DNA of 64,000 bases from a virus: the IMG/VR virus record IMGVR_UViG_3300037264_001719, positions 1 through 64,000 of that record; one strand, given 5' to 3'. Under the pieces are notes generated by a model that made no database searches, was not told where the DNA came from, and saw only the letters and a program-made list of their open reading frames with translations. Both the position numbers and the translations under genes were made by a program. Shown piece after piece: positions 13,090-21,361 of the stretch. Each line of letters opens with the position of its first letter. The stretch's first letter is position 1.

Positions 13090-14037
13090 ATGATCCCGCA
13101 GACCAAAACTCAATGGGACGGTCGCCTCGGAATTGAGATCGTCGGCAAGGCGAAGGGCTGTTGCGTCTCGGCGGCGCTCGACTGGAAGCCGCAGATGCAG
13201 GGTCAAAAGCTCGCCTGTCGCTACTGCGGCGGGATGCTGAAGACCATCCGCGCAGGGGAGGTCATCTCCCATCCCTTCAACGGAGGCTTCGGTCGGGACA
13301 AGACCGAAGTCTCGGAGCCCGAACTCATCATCGGAAGTCTTCTCTTCTCCGTGATGAAGTTCGAGACCCCGGAGGATGTCCGCGAGTGGCTGTCCAAGCA
13401 CGAATGCGGTTCCCCGGAGAGCATCGAAGACCTTGATGGACACGCCTTCCGCGTTCCCATCGAGCGCGTCATTCCGCAGTCAACCCGCCTCATTTGGGTG
13501 GGCGGCGGCGTTCTCGCAGAAATCGGCGTCGCGGAGAAGGATGTCACGGGCGCGGGACAGGCGTCCATGCAGTCCCCCGGAATCACCGTGACCTCCATGA
13601 ACAACGGGCTCACGCATCCGTCGCAGGGTCCGGCAGCGGTCAATGCCGGAGCCAGCCCGGAGATTCCGAACGTCCTTCACGGGCTCACCGAGATTTCGGA
13701 CGGGCACCAGCACGAGTTCCATGTGACGCCTTACCCCGCCGAGGACGGCTATCGGGTCAAGAGCTTCACCTCGTTCAACAACGGCCACACGCACATGATC
13801 GAAGGTGCGATCAACACGGACGGCTCTCTCGACACGCGCACCGCGCCCGATCAGGCCCCGGTCGGTGGGCACGCGCACGCTCACCGGATCGTCGTGAGCA
13901 CCAGCAAGACGACGCAGAAGACCGCTCCCGACACGGCCAATCTCCTCATCAGGCCGGAGGCGATGGACCTCTTCCGCGACAATCTTCGGAAGGCGGTGGC
14001 GAGGGCCAAGGGGAAGGTCGCGGCGGCGTCTGTTTGA
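13090..14037 (+). CDS. Head-region protein with GHxH repeats and a cysteine cluster
   Basis: 315 aa. The N-terminal quarter has CC (residues 24-25) and CRYC (about 43-46), possibly a zinc site. The C-terminal half carries three histidine motifs: SDGHQHEFH, NNGHTHMI and GGHAHAHRI. The 15720 gene carries the same kind of motif, so they may be related modules that bind metal. No known family is recognised. The gene is full length, between terminase and portal, so it is probably virion-associated. Confidence 0.6.
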   Translation: MIPQTKTQWDGRLGIEIVGKAKGCCVSAALDWKPQMQGQKLACRYCGGMLKTIRAGEVISHPFNGGFGRDKTEVSEPELIIGSLLFSVMKFETPEDVREWLSKHECGSPESIEDLDGHAFRVPIERVIPQSTRLIWVGGGVLAEIGVAEKDVTGAGQASMQSPGITVTSMNNGLTHPSQGPAAVNAGASPEIPNVLHGLTEISDGHQHEFHVTPYPAEDGYRVKSFTSFNNGHTHMIEGAINTDGSLDTRTAPDQAPVGGHAHAHRIVVSTSKTTQKTAPDTANLLIRPEAMDLFRDNLRKAVARAKGKVAAASV

Positions 14038-14098
14038 GAGGCCAAACGGAAGAAGGCGGGGCTTTCTCAGGAACTCAGCGAGTAAAACGGAGGATGCG

Positions 14099-14923
14099 AT
14101 GAACGAAGGCCGGGATGTCTGGTCCGGCGGGACGCTCCGAGAGAAATCCGATACGATCAAAAAGTCGCTTCGGACGACTCTTCGGAACATCGTCCAGCCG
14201 AAAGACGTGATTCACAAGATCGCGTCCTCGAACGACACGGAGATTGTCGAGAAGGATTTCGTCGGGGAAGACGGGATGCCCGGTCTCGGAAATGCGATGG
14301 GTCTCGGTCGTTTCCGCGACAAGAACGCGAGGCCCGAAAACCCTCCCGTTAGCCCCTTCGCCACGAGGCAGACCGCTACGGCGGTTGCGAAGGGGTTCGA
14401 TGTCGGCACCGTCCTCAAGGAGACGGGATACGACAAGCTCCCGATGACCGACAGGGGTCGGGAGATTCTCCAGCAGATTCTCGAACGGGGCGGGAAGCCC
14501 ATCACGGAGTTTTCGGGACGAATGCTCATCAACCGGGACTATGCCGAACCGTCCCCCGCGCACGTTCGGGTTCCAAGGATCGACGCCGGGGATCGGGTGA
14601 TAGTCCTCCCGTGGGTGAACGTCGGCGTGCAGGGTGCGTCGTTCGATCTCCCCTATGTTCCCGAGACGATGAGGGTCAAGAAAACCTACTTCGGTCCCGC
14701 GAAGGTCACGAAGAACGTGTTCCCTCCGGGCAAAGCCCCGGCGGACCCCTCGAAAGAGGAGTTGGTCGAGGAGAACCGTTTGTGGGCTATTGATCTTGAA
14801 CCGGAGAGCATGAAAAAGGATGATGAGGGCCTCGCGTGCTGTCCGATGGCGACGCGGGAGCCGACCATGATCCTTCGGCTGGAGCCGCTGGCGACCCCGG
14901 CAGGTGAGGTCGCTCCGCAGTAG
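14099..14923 (+). CDS. Unrecognised head-region protein
   Basis: 274 aa. The charged helical N-terminus (TLREKSDTIKKSLRTTLRNIV) is followed by a glycine-rich patch (GEDGMPGLGNAMGLGRF) and a mixed region with strands such as AGDRVIVLPWVNVGV. It has no catalytic motif or membrane segment. It stands in line with other unknown head genes and has a GGAGG-like site before its ATG. Confidence 0.6.
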   Translation: MNEGRDVWSGGTLREKSDTIKKSLRTTLRNIVQPKDVIHKIASSNDTEIVEKDFVGEDGMPGLGNAMGLGRFRDKNARPENPPVSPFATRQTATAVAKGFDVGTVLKETGYDKLPMTDRGREILQQILERGGKPITEFSGRMLINRDYAEPSPAHVRVPRIDAGDRVIVLPWVNVGVQGASFDLPYVPETMRVKKTYFGPAKVTKNVFPPGKAPADPSKEELVEENRLWAIDLEPESMKKDDEGLACCPMATREPTMILRLEPLATPAGEVAPQ

Positions 14924-14963
14924 GACAAGTGTTTCTCGCAAACTGATTTTGAAGGAGCGAACG

Positions 14964-15695
14964 ATGAGCGGACTCGCAGGTTACGCCCGGGGCGGGCAGG
15001 GCGGGAACGTCTCCAAGTCCAAGAAGGCCCGGGGCATGGTCGAGAAGGCCGGAGCCCCCTTCACCGGGGCGGCGACGCCTCTCGGTGATGACAACGGGAA
15101 CGGGGACGACGGGACTCCCGAGACGCCCGAGACTCCCGCGATGAGCGGGGACGAGAGCAACAAGGAACACTCGGTAGGCCCCGGCGCTCCCGAAGGCGCT
15201 CCGGGGGGCGCTCCCGAAGGCGCTCCCGAAGGCGCTCCCATGACGCCTTCGACTCCCACGAGTTCTTCGGCTTCGCCCTCCGGCGAAGTCGGGGACGCCC
15301 CTCCTCTGACGGCTCAGAAGTCGATGGCCGACTACGCCCGGTCGGGGCAAGTGTCGAAGCAGGCGGAAGGTGCCCTGTTCGAGCCGTCGCCTCAGCCGCG
15401 AGTGGCCTCGGACATCCCCGGCGCAGGACCGCAGGGCGTCCCTCCCGCAGAGCGCGATGAACTCGGCGCGTTCGCCCGGCGCGGCAACGCGGACATGATT
15501 CCGCAGGCGGTTGCGATGCAGACGGGTCTCGCTTCCCACGGTCCCGCCGTCGCCGCCTCGGTCGCTCGGATGGGCGGTCAGGTGAGGCTCGCGCCCGGTC
15601 AGTTCGGGGCGTGGGCGCATCCGCTGGACCCGGCTCCGAAGGCCACCTCGGATCAGGCCCCGTTCAACCCGCCCCCCGCGAAGCCCGTGTACTAG
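14964..15695 (+). CDS. Low-complexity head-region protein with APEG repeats
   Basis: 243 aa from the ATG behind GAAGGAGCG; the longer frame starting at 14904 overlaps the previous gene without a ribosome site. It is rich in Pro, Gly, Ala and Ser. Tandem EGAP units lie at about residues 74-92, and two YAR[GS]GQ motifs are present (YARGGQGG near the start, YARSGQVSK near 130). It is likely disordered, perhaps an internal scaffold or linker. Confidence 0.6.
   Translation: MSGLAGYARGGQGGNVSKSKKARGMVEKAGAPFTGAATPLGDDNGNGDDGTPETPETPAMSGDESNKEHSVGPGAPEGAPGGAPEGAPEGAPMTPSTPTSSSASPSGEVGDAPPLTAQKSMADYARSGQVSKQAEGALFEPSPQPRVASDIPGAGPQGVPPAERDELGAFARRGNADMIPQAVAMQTGLASHGPAVAASVARMGGQVRLAPGQFGAWAHPLDPAPKATSDQAPFNPPPAKPVY
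15183..15239 (+). repeat. 12-base tandem repeat coding EGAP
   Basis: Imperfect copies of GGCGCTCCCGAA run through this segment in frame, with one unit altered to contain CCGGGG. They encode alternating Gly-Ala-Pro-Glu. Copy number may vary between relatives. Confidence 0.75.
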
Positions 15696-15719
15696 CGGAG
15701 CGGTGACTCTGAGGAGAAC

Positions 15720-16313
15720 ATGAAGTTCGAGTACGAGACGGTCAAGGCCCCTTTCAACCTCAACGACCTGAACAAGCGGGGAGATGAGGGTTGGGAGGCG
15801 TGCGCCCTGATCGGGCCGGATGTTCTTCTCAAGAGGGCAGTTCTAAACGGCGTCCCGCAGGGCGTGGCGAAAGCCTGCGTCAACTGCCAGAACTTCTCGA
15901 CGCAGGTTGCCGAGAAGGACATGAACGCCGAAACTCCCGGCTGGTGTGCCTCATGGAAGCTCGCCATGACCGCCGTTGGGACGTGTGCGGAGAAATTCGT
16001 CAACAAGATCAATCCCGAGGGATTCCCCGGAGCGGTGCATCCCCTCCCTCCCGGGGCCGTGCCCGACCATGATAGTGCGTGGCATTGGCAACCTCGAACG
16101 GAGCTTGGTGAGAAGCGCGTCGAGGCGATCACGGATCAAGTGGCTGGGGCGAAAGCCCCGGAGCACAAGCATCGAGTCCTCGTCATCAGGGCGAAGGACG
16201 GGAAGATCGTGCGCGGGAAGACCGACATGGTGAACGGTCACGAGCACAAGATCACCCTCCTCGGGATGACCGAGGAGTCAGACGGGCACACGCATACTTG
16301 GCAGGTTGGCTAG
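15720..16313 (+). CDS. Cysteine- and histidine-rich protein, possible Fe-S or metal binder
   Basis: 197 aa. Residues about 52-92 contain CVNCQNF, then GWCASW, then GTCAEKF: four cysteines with aromatic spacing that recall high-potential iron-sulfur proteins, but in a different order. The C-terminus has EHKHRV, NGHEHKI and SDGHTHTW, the same GHxH motif as the 13090 gene. A metal-binding virion protein is plausible. Fe-S ligation is an inference. Confidence 0.55.
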   Translation: MKFEYETVKAPFNLNDLNKRGDEGWEACALIGPDVLLKRAVLNGVPQGVAKACVNCQNFSTQVAEKDMNAETPGWCASWKLAMTAVGTCAEKFVNKINPEGFPGAVHPLPPGAVPDHDSAWHWQPRTELGEKRVEAITDQVAGAKAPEHKHRVLVIRAKDGKIVRGKTDMVNGHEHKITLLGMTEESDGHTHTWQVG

Positions 16314-16337
16314 AGATTTTAACGGAGGGGTTTCAAG

Positions 16338-16703
16338 ATGGCGAACTTCACTCTCAACGCCACGGCGGGCGTTTCCACGTCGGACGGCATCAGCCTCAGC
16401 AGGGTCGTCACGGGCAAGAACGCGAACGCGAAGGCCCTGCTCGATGACACGTTCGGGCCGGGTCCGGTTTCCGTGGACTTCGCTCCCATCGTGGCGTCCA
16501 TCCTCACGCCGGAGTGGTCGCTCCTGATCGCGGACGGCGACGGCGCGAGGCTCAAGTTCGACGGCGCGGCGGCTTTCACCATCAAGTCGTACAAGACTTT
16601 GATGCTGGAACTGGCGGTCACGCCGGGCGGCGTTCTCGATCTGGAGATCGAAGCGGTGGGTCCGGCCCAGCGCATCCGGTTCTTCGCGGCGGGTGACGCC
16701 TAA
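16338..16703 (+). CDS. Unrecognised small beta-rich protein
   Basis: 121 aa behind an ACGGAGGGG site. The pattern of alternating hydrophobics (FTLNATAGVSTS, WSLLIADGDGARLKF, LMLELAVTPGGVLDLEIEAV) suggests a single beta-sandwich. Size, position and strong initiation would suit a head decoration protein. No family is identified. Confidence 0.6.
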   Translation: MANFTLNATAGVSTSDGISLSRVVTGKNANAKALLDDTFGPGPVSVDFAPIVASILTPEWSLLIADGDGARLKFDGAAAFTIKSYKTLMLELAVTPGGVLDLEIEAVGPAQRIRFFAAGDA

Positions 16704-16737
16704 ACCTCAGCCTAGCGCGAGAAGCTGATGCAGACGG

Positions 16738-16767
16738 TTGAATCTCTTCGGGCATCTCGTCTATTCT
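16738..16767 (+). promoter_or_regulatory. Sigma70-like promoter before the kinase-like gene
   Basis: TTGAAT (16738-16743), an 18-bp spacer and TATTCT (16762-16767). It lies inside the longest possible reading frame of the kinase-like gene, which supports the downstream start at 16902 and a leader of about 130 bases. Confidence 0.45.
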
Positions 16768-16901
16768 GCGGTGATCCCGCTGAGAGACGGACTTCCTCCG
16801 GCAGTTCCCTCGGCTCCTTCTTTCTCGCCAAGACGCAGGTTGCAGGAGGCGCTTGGCCTCTGCCCGTAGCCAAGCAGGGTTCGGTCAGGGACCGGGAACT
16901 C

Positions 16902-17627
16902 ATGGCCTTCTCCCTCAAGAATGGGGAGGAGATAGAGGTCCGGTCCATCGGGAAGGGGATTCACCGTCCGTATCAGGTCATCTTCGCTCAAGGGCTCGAA
17001 GTCGGTTCCGTCACCACCCTGCAAGCGGTCATGAAGACCGTTTACTGCCAGTTCGAGAACAAGCGGTACTGCCAGAGCGTCGATCTTTCCATCACGGGAC
17101 CGGAGCGCGAGCTTCTGTCCTACGAACTGGACAAGGTGCTCGGGTTTGATCTCGTTCCCCCCGTGGTCGGTCGGGAGATCGCCAAGACGGGGTTCGGGAG
17201 CATTCAGGCGTGGGTCTCTGAGCCGACCGCGTGGGAGTGGTTGTCCAAGGGTTACGATTACCGGAAGGACCGGAAGAACCCGTGGCTCCATCGGCTTGCG
17301 GCCTTCGATTTCATCCGGGGAGAGATCGACCGCCACGCGAACAACTGGATCATGGACGCCAACCGGAGAGTGTACGCCATCGACAACGGCTACTCCTTCG
17401 TGAAAGGCGACGACCGCAGATGGTTCCGTTCCAGCGCGGGGAAGTATCTCAAGGGAGCCCCCCTCCATCCTGCTGTGAAGGATGAAATCCGATCCATCGA
17501 CGAAAATGCGGTGCTCTCGCTCATGCAGGCGCAGAACTTCAAGAACGGAGAACCGGAAGGGGTTCTCAAGCGCATTCAGCAACTCAAGAGACTGGAGATA
17601 TGGGAGAAGCTCGGAGAATTGTGGTAG
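16902..17627 (+). CDS. Atypical protein/lipid kinase-like protein (HipA/PI4K/Fam20-like core)
   Basis: 241 aa from MAFSL; a longer frame from ATG 16728 adds 58 residues with no domain character. Kinase hallmarks in order: K45 (AVMKTV), E68-E70, a catalytic loop FIRGEIDRHANNWI with D143 and N147/N148, and a metal loop YAIDNGYSF with D161. The DRH..N and IDNG spacing is that of atypical kinases. The substrate could be phage or host protein. It overlaps the HAD gene by 28 bases, so kinase and phosphatase are made together. It is unusual inside a head gene block. Confidence 0.65.
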   Translation: MAFSLKNGEEIEVRSIGKGIHRPYQVIFAQGLEVGSVTTLQAVMKTVYCQFENKRYCQSVDLSITGPERELLSYELDKVLGFDLVPPVVGREIAKTGFGSIQAWVSEPTAWEWLSKGYDYRKDRKNPWLHRLAAFDFIRGEIDRHANNWIMDANRRVYAIDNGYSFVKGDDRRWFRSSAGKYLKGAPLHPAVKDEIRSIDENAVLSLMQAQNFKNGEPEGVLKRIQQLKRLEIWEKLGELW

Positions 17628-18229
17628 CCCGAACTGGCGAAGGTATTCCGACCGTCGCGGTGGACGTGGATCGCACGCTCATCGACGACGACGAGAATCT
17701 CATCCCCGGAGCGAAGGAGGCCCTCAACTACCTTCGCGCCCAAGGGTGGAAGGTCATCCTCTGGACTTCGCGGGCCGACCTAGATCACGTCAAGGAACTC
17801 TGCAAGAAGTACGGTCTGGAATACGATCACCTCAACGAGAACCCGGAAGCGGATCAACGGGAGTACACCCGGAAGATTCGGTTCAACGCAACCGTGGACG
17901 ATAAGGCTGTCCCCTTCAACGGGGAGTGGCCCCCTGTTGTCTCGGAACTCGACCGCCGCCGGGACCTCTGGCGTCTCGACGGGATGACCAAGGCGACGGT
18001 CAATCTCATGCTCGCCAGCCGCGAAGGAACGACCAAGACCCTCGCCGTTTTCGGGAGCGAAGGCGGAAGGATCGTCGAGAGGACCGGATCGAAAGACCCG
18101 GTGGTCCTTGAACTCCTCGAAAGAGGGGTCGAGACCGACGAGGGCCTTGTCGGGCCGAGTGCTGGAGGGGATTTTCTGAGAGCACTCGCAGGTATTCAAG
18201 GAACTTATCTTTGGGCGGAAGTCGCCTAA
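17600..18229 (+). CDS. HAD-superfamily hydrolase
   Basis: 209 aa, overlapping the kinase gene; GTG at 17621 is an alternative start. Motif I is VAVDVDRTLIDD (nucleophile D22, acid D24), motif II is VILWTSR, and a lysine/aspartate pair follows in TVDDKAVPF. The last 90 residues form an extra domain (MTKATVNLMLASREGTTKTLAVFG) not needed for HAD chemistry. It is probably a phosphatase; given the coupled kinase it may reverse that enzyme. Confidence 0.75.
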   Translation: MGEARRIVVARTGEGIPTVAVDVDRTLIDDDENLIPGAKEALNYLRAQGWKVILWTSRADLDHVKELCKKYGLEYDHLNENPEADQREYTRKIRFNATVDDKAVPFNGEWPPVVSELDRRRDLWRLDGMTKATVNLMLASREGTTKTLAVFGSEGGRIVERTGSKDPVVLELLERGVETDEGLVGPSAGGDFLRALAGIQGTYLWAEVA

Positions 18230-18241
18230 AAGGAGGAAGCC

Positions 18242-18490
18242 ATGCCCATCGGTGGAGGCGATCACAAGCACGTCGGGGACGGGGCGATTGTTTTCATTCG
18301 TCCCGATGCGACGCTCGGGAACACGGACATTTGGGACCTGCGCGACGCCATCGCCGCGTTCGTCGAGATGCACAACGGGGTGAAGGGTGCGCTTGCGGGC
18401 GCGGCGGATTTCGCCGCGTTCAAGGCGGCAGTTGCGCTGCTCCCGAATCTCGTCCAGTTCATTGACGAGCGCGGACCTTCGTCTTTCTAG
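18242..18490 (+). CDS. Unrecognised small protein
   Basis: 82 aa behind AAAAGGAGG, 12 bases after the HAD stop. A glycine/histidine N-terminus (GGGDHKHVGDG) precedes an alanine-rich helix (KGALAGAADFAAFKAAVALL). It was probably translated with the kinase/HAD pair. No function can be assigned. Confidence 0.6.
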   Translation: MPIGGGDHKHVGDGAIVFIRPDATLGNTDIWDLRDAIAAFVEMHNGVKGALAGAADFAAFKAAVALLPNLVQFIDERGPSSF

Positions 18491-18514
18491 CGATCCGAAG
18501 GGAAGTGAGCAGGG

Positions 18515-19030
18515 ATGCCTGTACAGCCGTTGCAACCGCCGCAGTTCTCGGTTGTGCAGCCCTGCCCACCTTCCAGCGCCGCCGTTCATTGTGTCGTCAG
18601 CATCCGGCGGAAGATCGCGTGCGAGGTCGGGATCAAGAAGGTCGATCCGTGTTGCACCGACTACTTGGCCCGGCTCTTTCGTGAACTGCGAAGGGAGAAT
18701 GTGGTCGTTCAAGGAACCGTCCGAGTTGGCGATGCGGGCACGGTCATCGAGATGACCGTGTTCGACGAGAACGGCCCCGTCGATCTTGAATTCGCCAACA
18801 CGAAGGAGTTCCTGTTCGGGAAGCCCATCAGCGGGACGCTCGTCCGTCCGGCTCAACTCGTCACGGACGGGCACGATGGAAAGCTCAAGTACGTCACGGT
18901 CGCGGAGGATTTCGACCAGCCGGGAGAGTGGCGAGTGCAGGCGCGTGTCGAGGTTCCGGGCGTCGGGATTTTCACGAGCGAGACGTGTAAATTCTTCGTG
19001 GAGCCCAACGTCGATACGCTCTTGTGTTAG
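18515..19030 (+). CDS. Unrecognised beta-rich head-region protein
   Basis: 171 aa. The N-terminal third has cysteines (QPCPP, AVHC, ACEV, DPCC). The rest resembles an Ig-like beta-sandwich with ALTERNATING strands (NVVVQGTVRVGDAGTVIEMTV, GEWRVQARVEVPGVG), ending in a lone C. A virion surface or head-completion part is plausible from position. No family is recognised. Confidence 0.55.
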   Translation: MPVQPLQPPQFSVVQPCPPSSAAVHCVVSIRRKIACEVGIKKVDPCCTDYLARLFRELRRENVVVQGTVRVGDAGTVIEMTVFDENGPVDLEFANTKEFLFGKPISGTLVRPAQLVTDGHDGKLKYVTVAEDFDQPGEWRVQARVEVPGVGIFTSETCKFFVEPNVDTLLC

Positions 19031-19033
19031 GGC

Positions 19034-19062
19034 TGGACAAAAGGCAAAAAAGCGTGTAATGT
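19034..19062 (+). promoter_or_regulatory. Sigma70-like promoter before the portal operon
   Basis: TGGACA (19034-19039), a 17-bp A-rich spacer and TAATGT (19057-19062). The ATG at 19101 follows, coupled to the portal gene. Confidence 0.6.
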
Positions 19063-19100
19063 TTGGAAGTCAATCAGCGAAAGAGATAGGATAACGAGCC

Positions 19101-19454
19101 ATGTCGGGGTTGAGTGAAGGCGTCTTCCAGACGGAACACGATTACAAGGAAGGCGCGGACATCGACTTTCCCGTGGGTGCTCGCTATCACCCTTTCTCCG
19201 CGAGAACAGTTCTTTGGGAAGCATCCGCCGCAGGTGCGGTCGATCTTTTCATCGAGGTTGTTGACGGGGATCGCGTGTACGAGATCGACAAAGTTGCTGG
19301 TTTCGCGGGGACGAAGTATTCGTGGCCCAACCAGAGGTCTCCCGAGAAGATGGACCTCGTACCCGCGCAGCGGCTTCGCTTCCGCACCGTGGGGATCGCG
19401 GGCGGCGTGAAGCATTCGGTGGCGATAACTTGGGCGGAACTGGCGGCTCCATGA
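19101..19454 (+). CDS. Small protein coupled to the portal gene
   Basis: 117 aa. It is mostly beta (VDLFIEVVDGDRVYEIDKVAG, RLRFRTVGIAGGVKHSVAITW). Its stop overlaps the portal start as ATGA. It is perhaps a head or decoration protein; the family is unknown. Confidence 0.6.
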   Translation: MSGLSEGVFQTEHDYKEGADIDFPVGARYHPFSARTVLWEASAAGAVDLFIEVVDGDRVYEIDKVAGFAGTKYSWPNQRSPEKMDLVPAQRLRFRTVGIAGGVKHSVAITWAELAAP

Positions 19455-21361
19455 TCGATAAAAACGGAACGACATGGCCGGAGGAGGACGTGCGTAACGC
19501 CGTCCTTCTCAAGAAAGTCGATCCGTCCTCGATGGAAGACCTCGTGAAGGTCATGCTCTTCGGAAAAAGTCACGAGGATGCCGAGAAGACCAGCGAAGCC
19601 GAGATCAAATCCCGCCAGCTTACCGAGGACCCTTTCGGCGCGTTGGCCGCAGGGGAATTCGTCCCCCCGAAGTACAAGCCCGATATTTGGGCGCAGGCTC
19701 CCGCACAGAACACCCGTCTCGCCCGGTGCATCCGCTCTTTCGCTCGGAACACCGTGGGGCTCGGATGGCACATCGAACCGCTTCATCCGGTGACGCCGGA
19801 CACTCCCGAGGAAGAGAAGCGGGAGATCGCGTGGCAGACGGAGGCGCTCCGCACCATCTTCAATTTCCCGAACGAGAAGATGCCCCTCACCGAAACCGCC
19901 TATCTCATGAAGTGGGATGAGGAGGCGACGGGGAACGGGTACTGGGAAGTGGTTCGGAACAACGCTGGAAAAATCACCCGCATCTATCATGCGCCTGCCG
20001 TCACCATGCGGAAGCGCGTCATGAAGGGTGAGGGGGACGGGCTGACGGCGATCTACGGGTTCATCCAGATTCGCGGAAACCAGAAGCGTTATTTCAAGGA
20101 GTTCGGTGACAAGCGCGTGATGAACGCGAAGACGGGGAAGTGGCACGACGGAGAATCTTCGCTCCCCCCGGAGGATCGGGCAACGGAGATCGTCCCCTTC
20201 CTCATTTACGATCCGACCTCCTCCTACTATGGTGCGCCCCGCTACGTCCCGTCCTCGACGGCCATCGCGGGGAATCGTCAGTCGGCTCTCCGCAACGTGA
20301 CCTTCTTCGAGAACGATGCGGTGCCGCGCATGGCCCTCCTCGTCTCCGGCGGGCGTCTCACGCAGGAGTCCACTCAGCAGATCGAGGACTTCATGCGCGG
20401 GAAGGGGAAGGGCGGCGGGGATCAGGTCCACCGGGTCATGATTATCCAAGTGGAGCCCTCGAAGATCGGCTTCCAGCAGCAGAACAAAACGATGGTGGAG
20501 TTGAAGCCGCTCACCGTGGGCGTCACCGAGGACGCGAGCTTCCAGACCTACCGCGCAGCCAACGACGAAGAGGTGCGAGAGGTCTTCGGGCTTGCGCCCG
20601 TCTTCTTCTCGACGGAGAACGTCAACAAGGCTTCGGCGGCGGTCTCCCGCGAGATCACCAACGAGCAGGAGTTCGAGCCCGACCGTCTCGCCAAGGAATA
20701 CATCATCAACCAGACCATTGTGTCGGACATCCTCTGCGCCCTGATGGGGAACAACCCCATGACCGAGGACGAGCCCGACGCTATGGTGGAATACCGGAAG
20801 AAGATCAGGGTGCAGTTCCGGTTCGCCCGGCTCACCCTCACCGATCCGCTCGATCAGGCGAGAATGGACCAGATTTACGCCTCGCTCGGGGCCATGACGC
20901 CGAACGAACTCCGCGAACGGATCGGGAAGCCCCCGTTCCCCAAGGATTTCTTCTTCGCGGACAAGCCGCTCCCGATTGCGATGGCGGAACTTTCAGCGAG
21001 CCTCGCCCTCGTCATCGAACTCAAGGACGAACAGAAATTCCCGCCGCCGCCTGCCGCGCAAGGAGCGCCGGGGGCGGAAGGAATGCCCCTGCCGGACGGC
21101 ATTGAGCCGATGGGCGGCGATGAACCTCCGCAGGGGGCGCAGGTCGAAGCGCCGTCTCCCGGGGAGTCGCCGGAGATGCCGAATCCGCAGGACAATCCGA
21201 GGCCCTCGGAACCCAAAACTGCGCGTGCGAATTTTTCCAGAAGAAGCTCGAAAATGTCCCCGGGAGTTTTGTATGCTATCGCGTCGGACCTGATGGCAGA
21301 CGCTCGGAGATTGGCGACTTCCTTCAACAGTATCCGAGACGGAGGGAGAAACGATGAGTAG
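19451..21361 (+). CDS. Portal protein (PBSX-like)
   Basis: 636 aa from the ATG overlapping the upstream stop; the longer frame to 19322 has no support. Portal features: RLARCIRSFARNTVGLGW near residue 90; a clip/stem region with AVPRMALLVSGGRL; and EVREVFGLAPVFFSTENVNKASA followed by ITNEQEFEPDR, the signature of PBSX/HK97-type portals. It forms the dodecameric DNA entry vertex and docks terminase, then the connector. The C-terminal ~120 residues are Pro-rich and basic, and overlap the protease gene by eight bases. Confidence 0.85.
   Translation: MIDKNGTTWPEEDVRNAVLLKKVDPSSMEDLVKVMLFGKSHEDAEKTSEAEIKSRQLTEDPFGALAAGEFVPPKYKPDIWAQAPAQNTRLARCIRSFARNTVGLGWHIEPLHPVTPDTPEEEKREIAWQTEALRTIFNFPNEKMPLTETAYLMKWDEEATGNGYWEVVRNNAGKITRIYHAPAVTMRKRVMKGEGDGLTAIYGFIQIRGNQKRYFKEFGDKRVMNAKTGKWHDGESSLPPEDRATEIVPFLIYDPTSSYYGAPRYVPSSTAIAGNRQSALRNVTFFENDAVPRMALLVSGGRLTQESTQQIEDFMRGKGKGGGDQVHRVMIIQVEPSKIGFQQQNKTMVELKPLTVGVTEDASFQTYRAANDEEVREVFGLAPVFFSTENVNKASAAVSREITNEQEFEPDRLAKEYIINQTIVSDILCALMGNNPMTEDEPDAMVEYRKKIRVQFRFARLTLTDPLDQARMDQIYASLGAMTPNELRERIGKPPFPKDFFFADKPLPIAMAELSASLALVIELKDEQKFPPPPAAQGAPGAEGMPLPDGIEPMGGDEPPQGAQVEAPSPGESPEMPNPQDNPRPSEPKTARANFSRRSSKMSPGVLYAIASDLMADARRLATSFNSIRDGGRNDE

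Noticed and set aside
13052-13093. A 13-codon frame overlapping the ATG at 13090
   Set aside because: A leader peptide is possible, but there is no ribosome site or composition signal; short frames like this occur by chance.
15183-15239. CRISPR-like or origin-like iterons
   Set aside because: The repeat is in frame and codes for a low-complexity protein segment, with no spacers.
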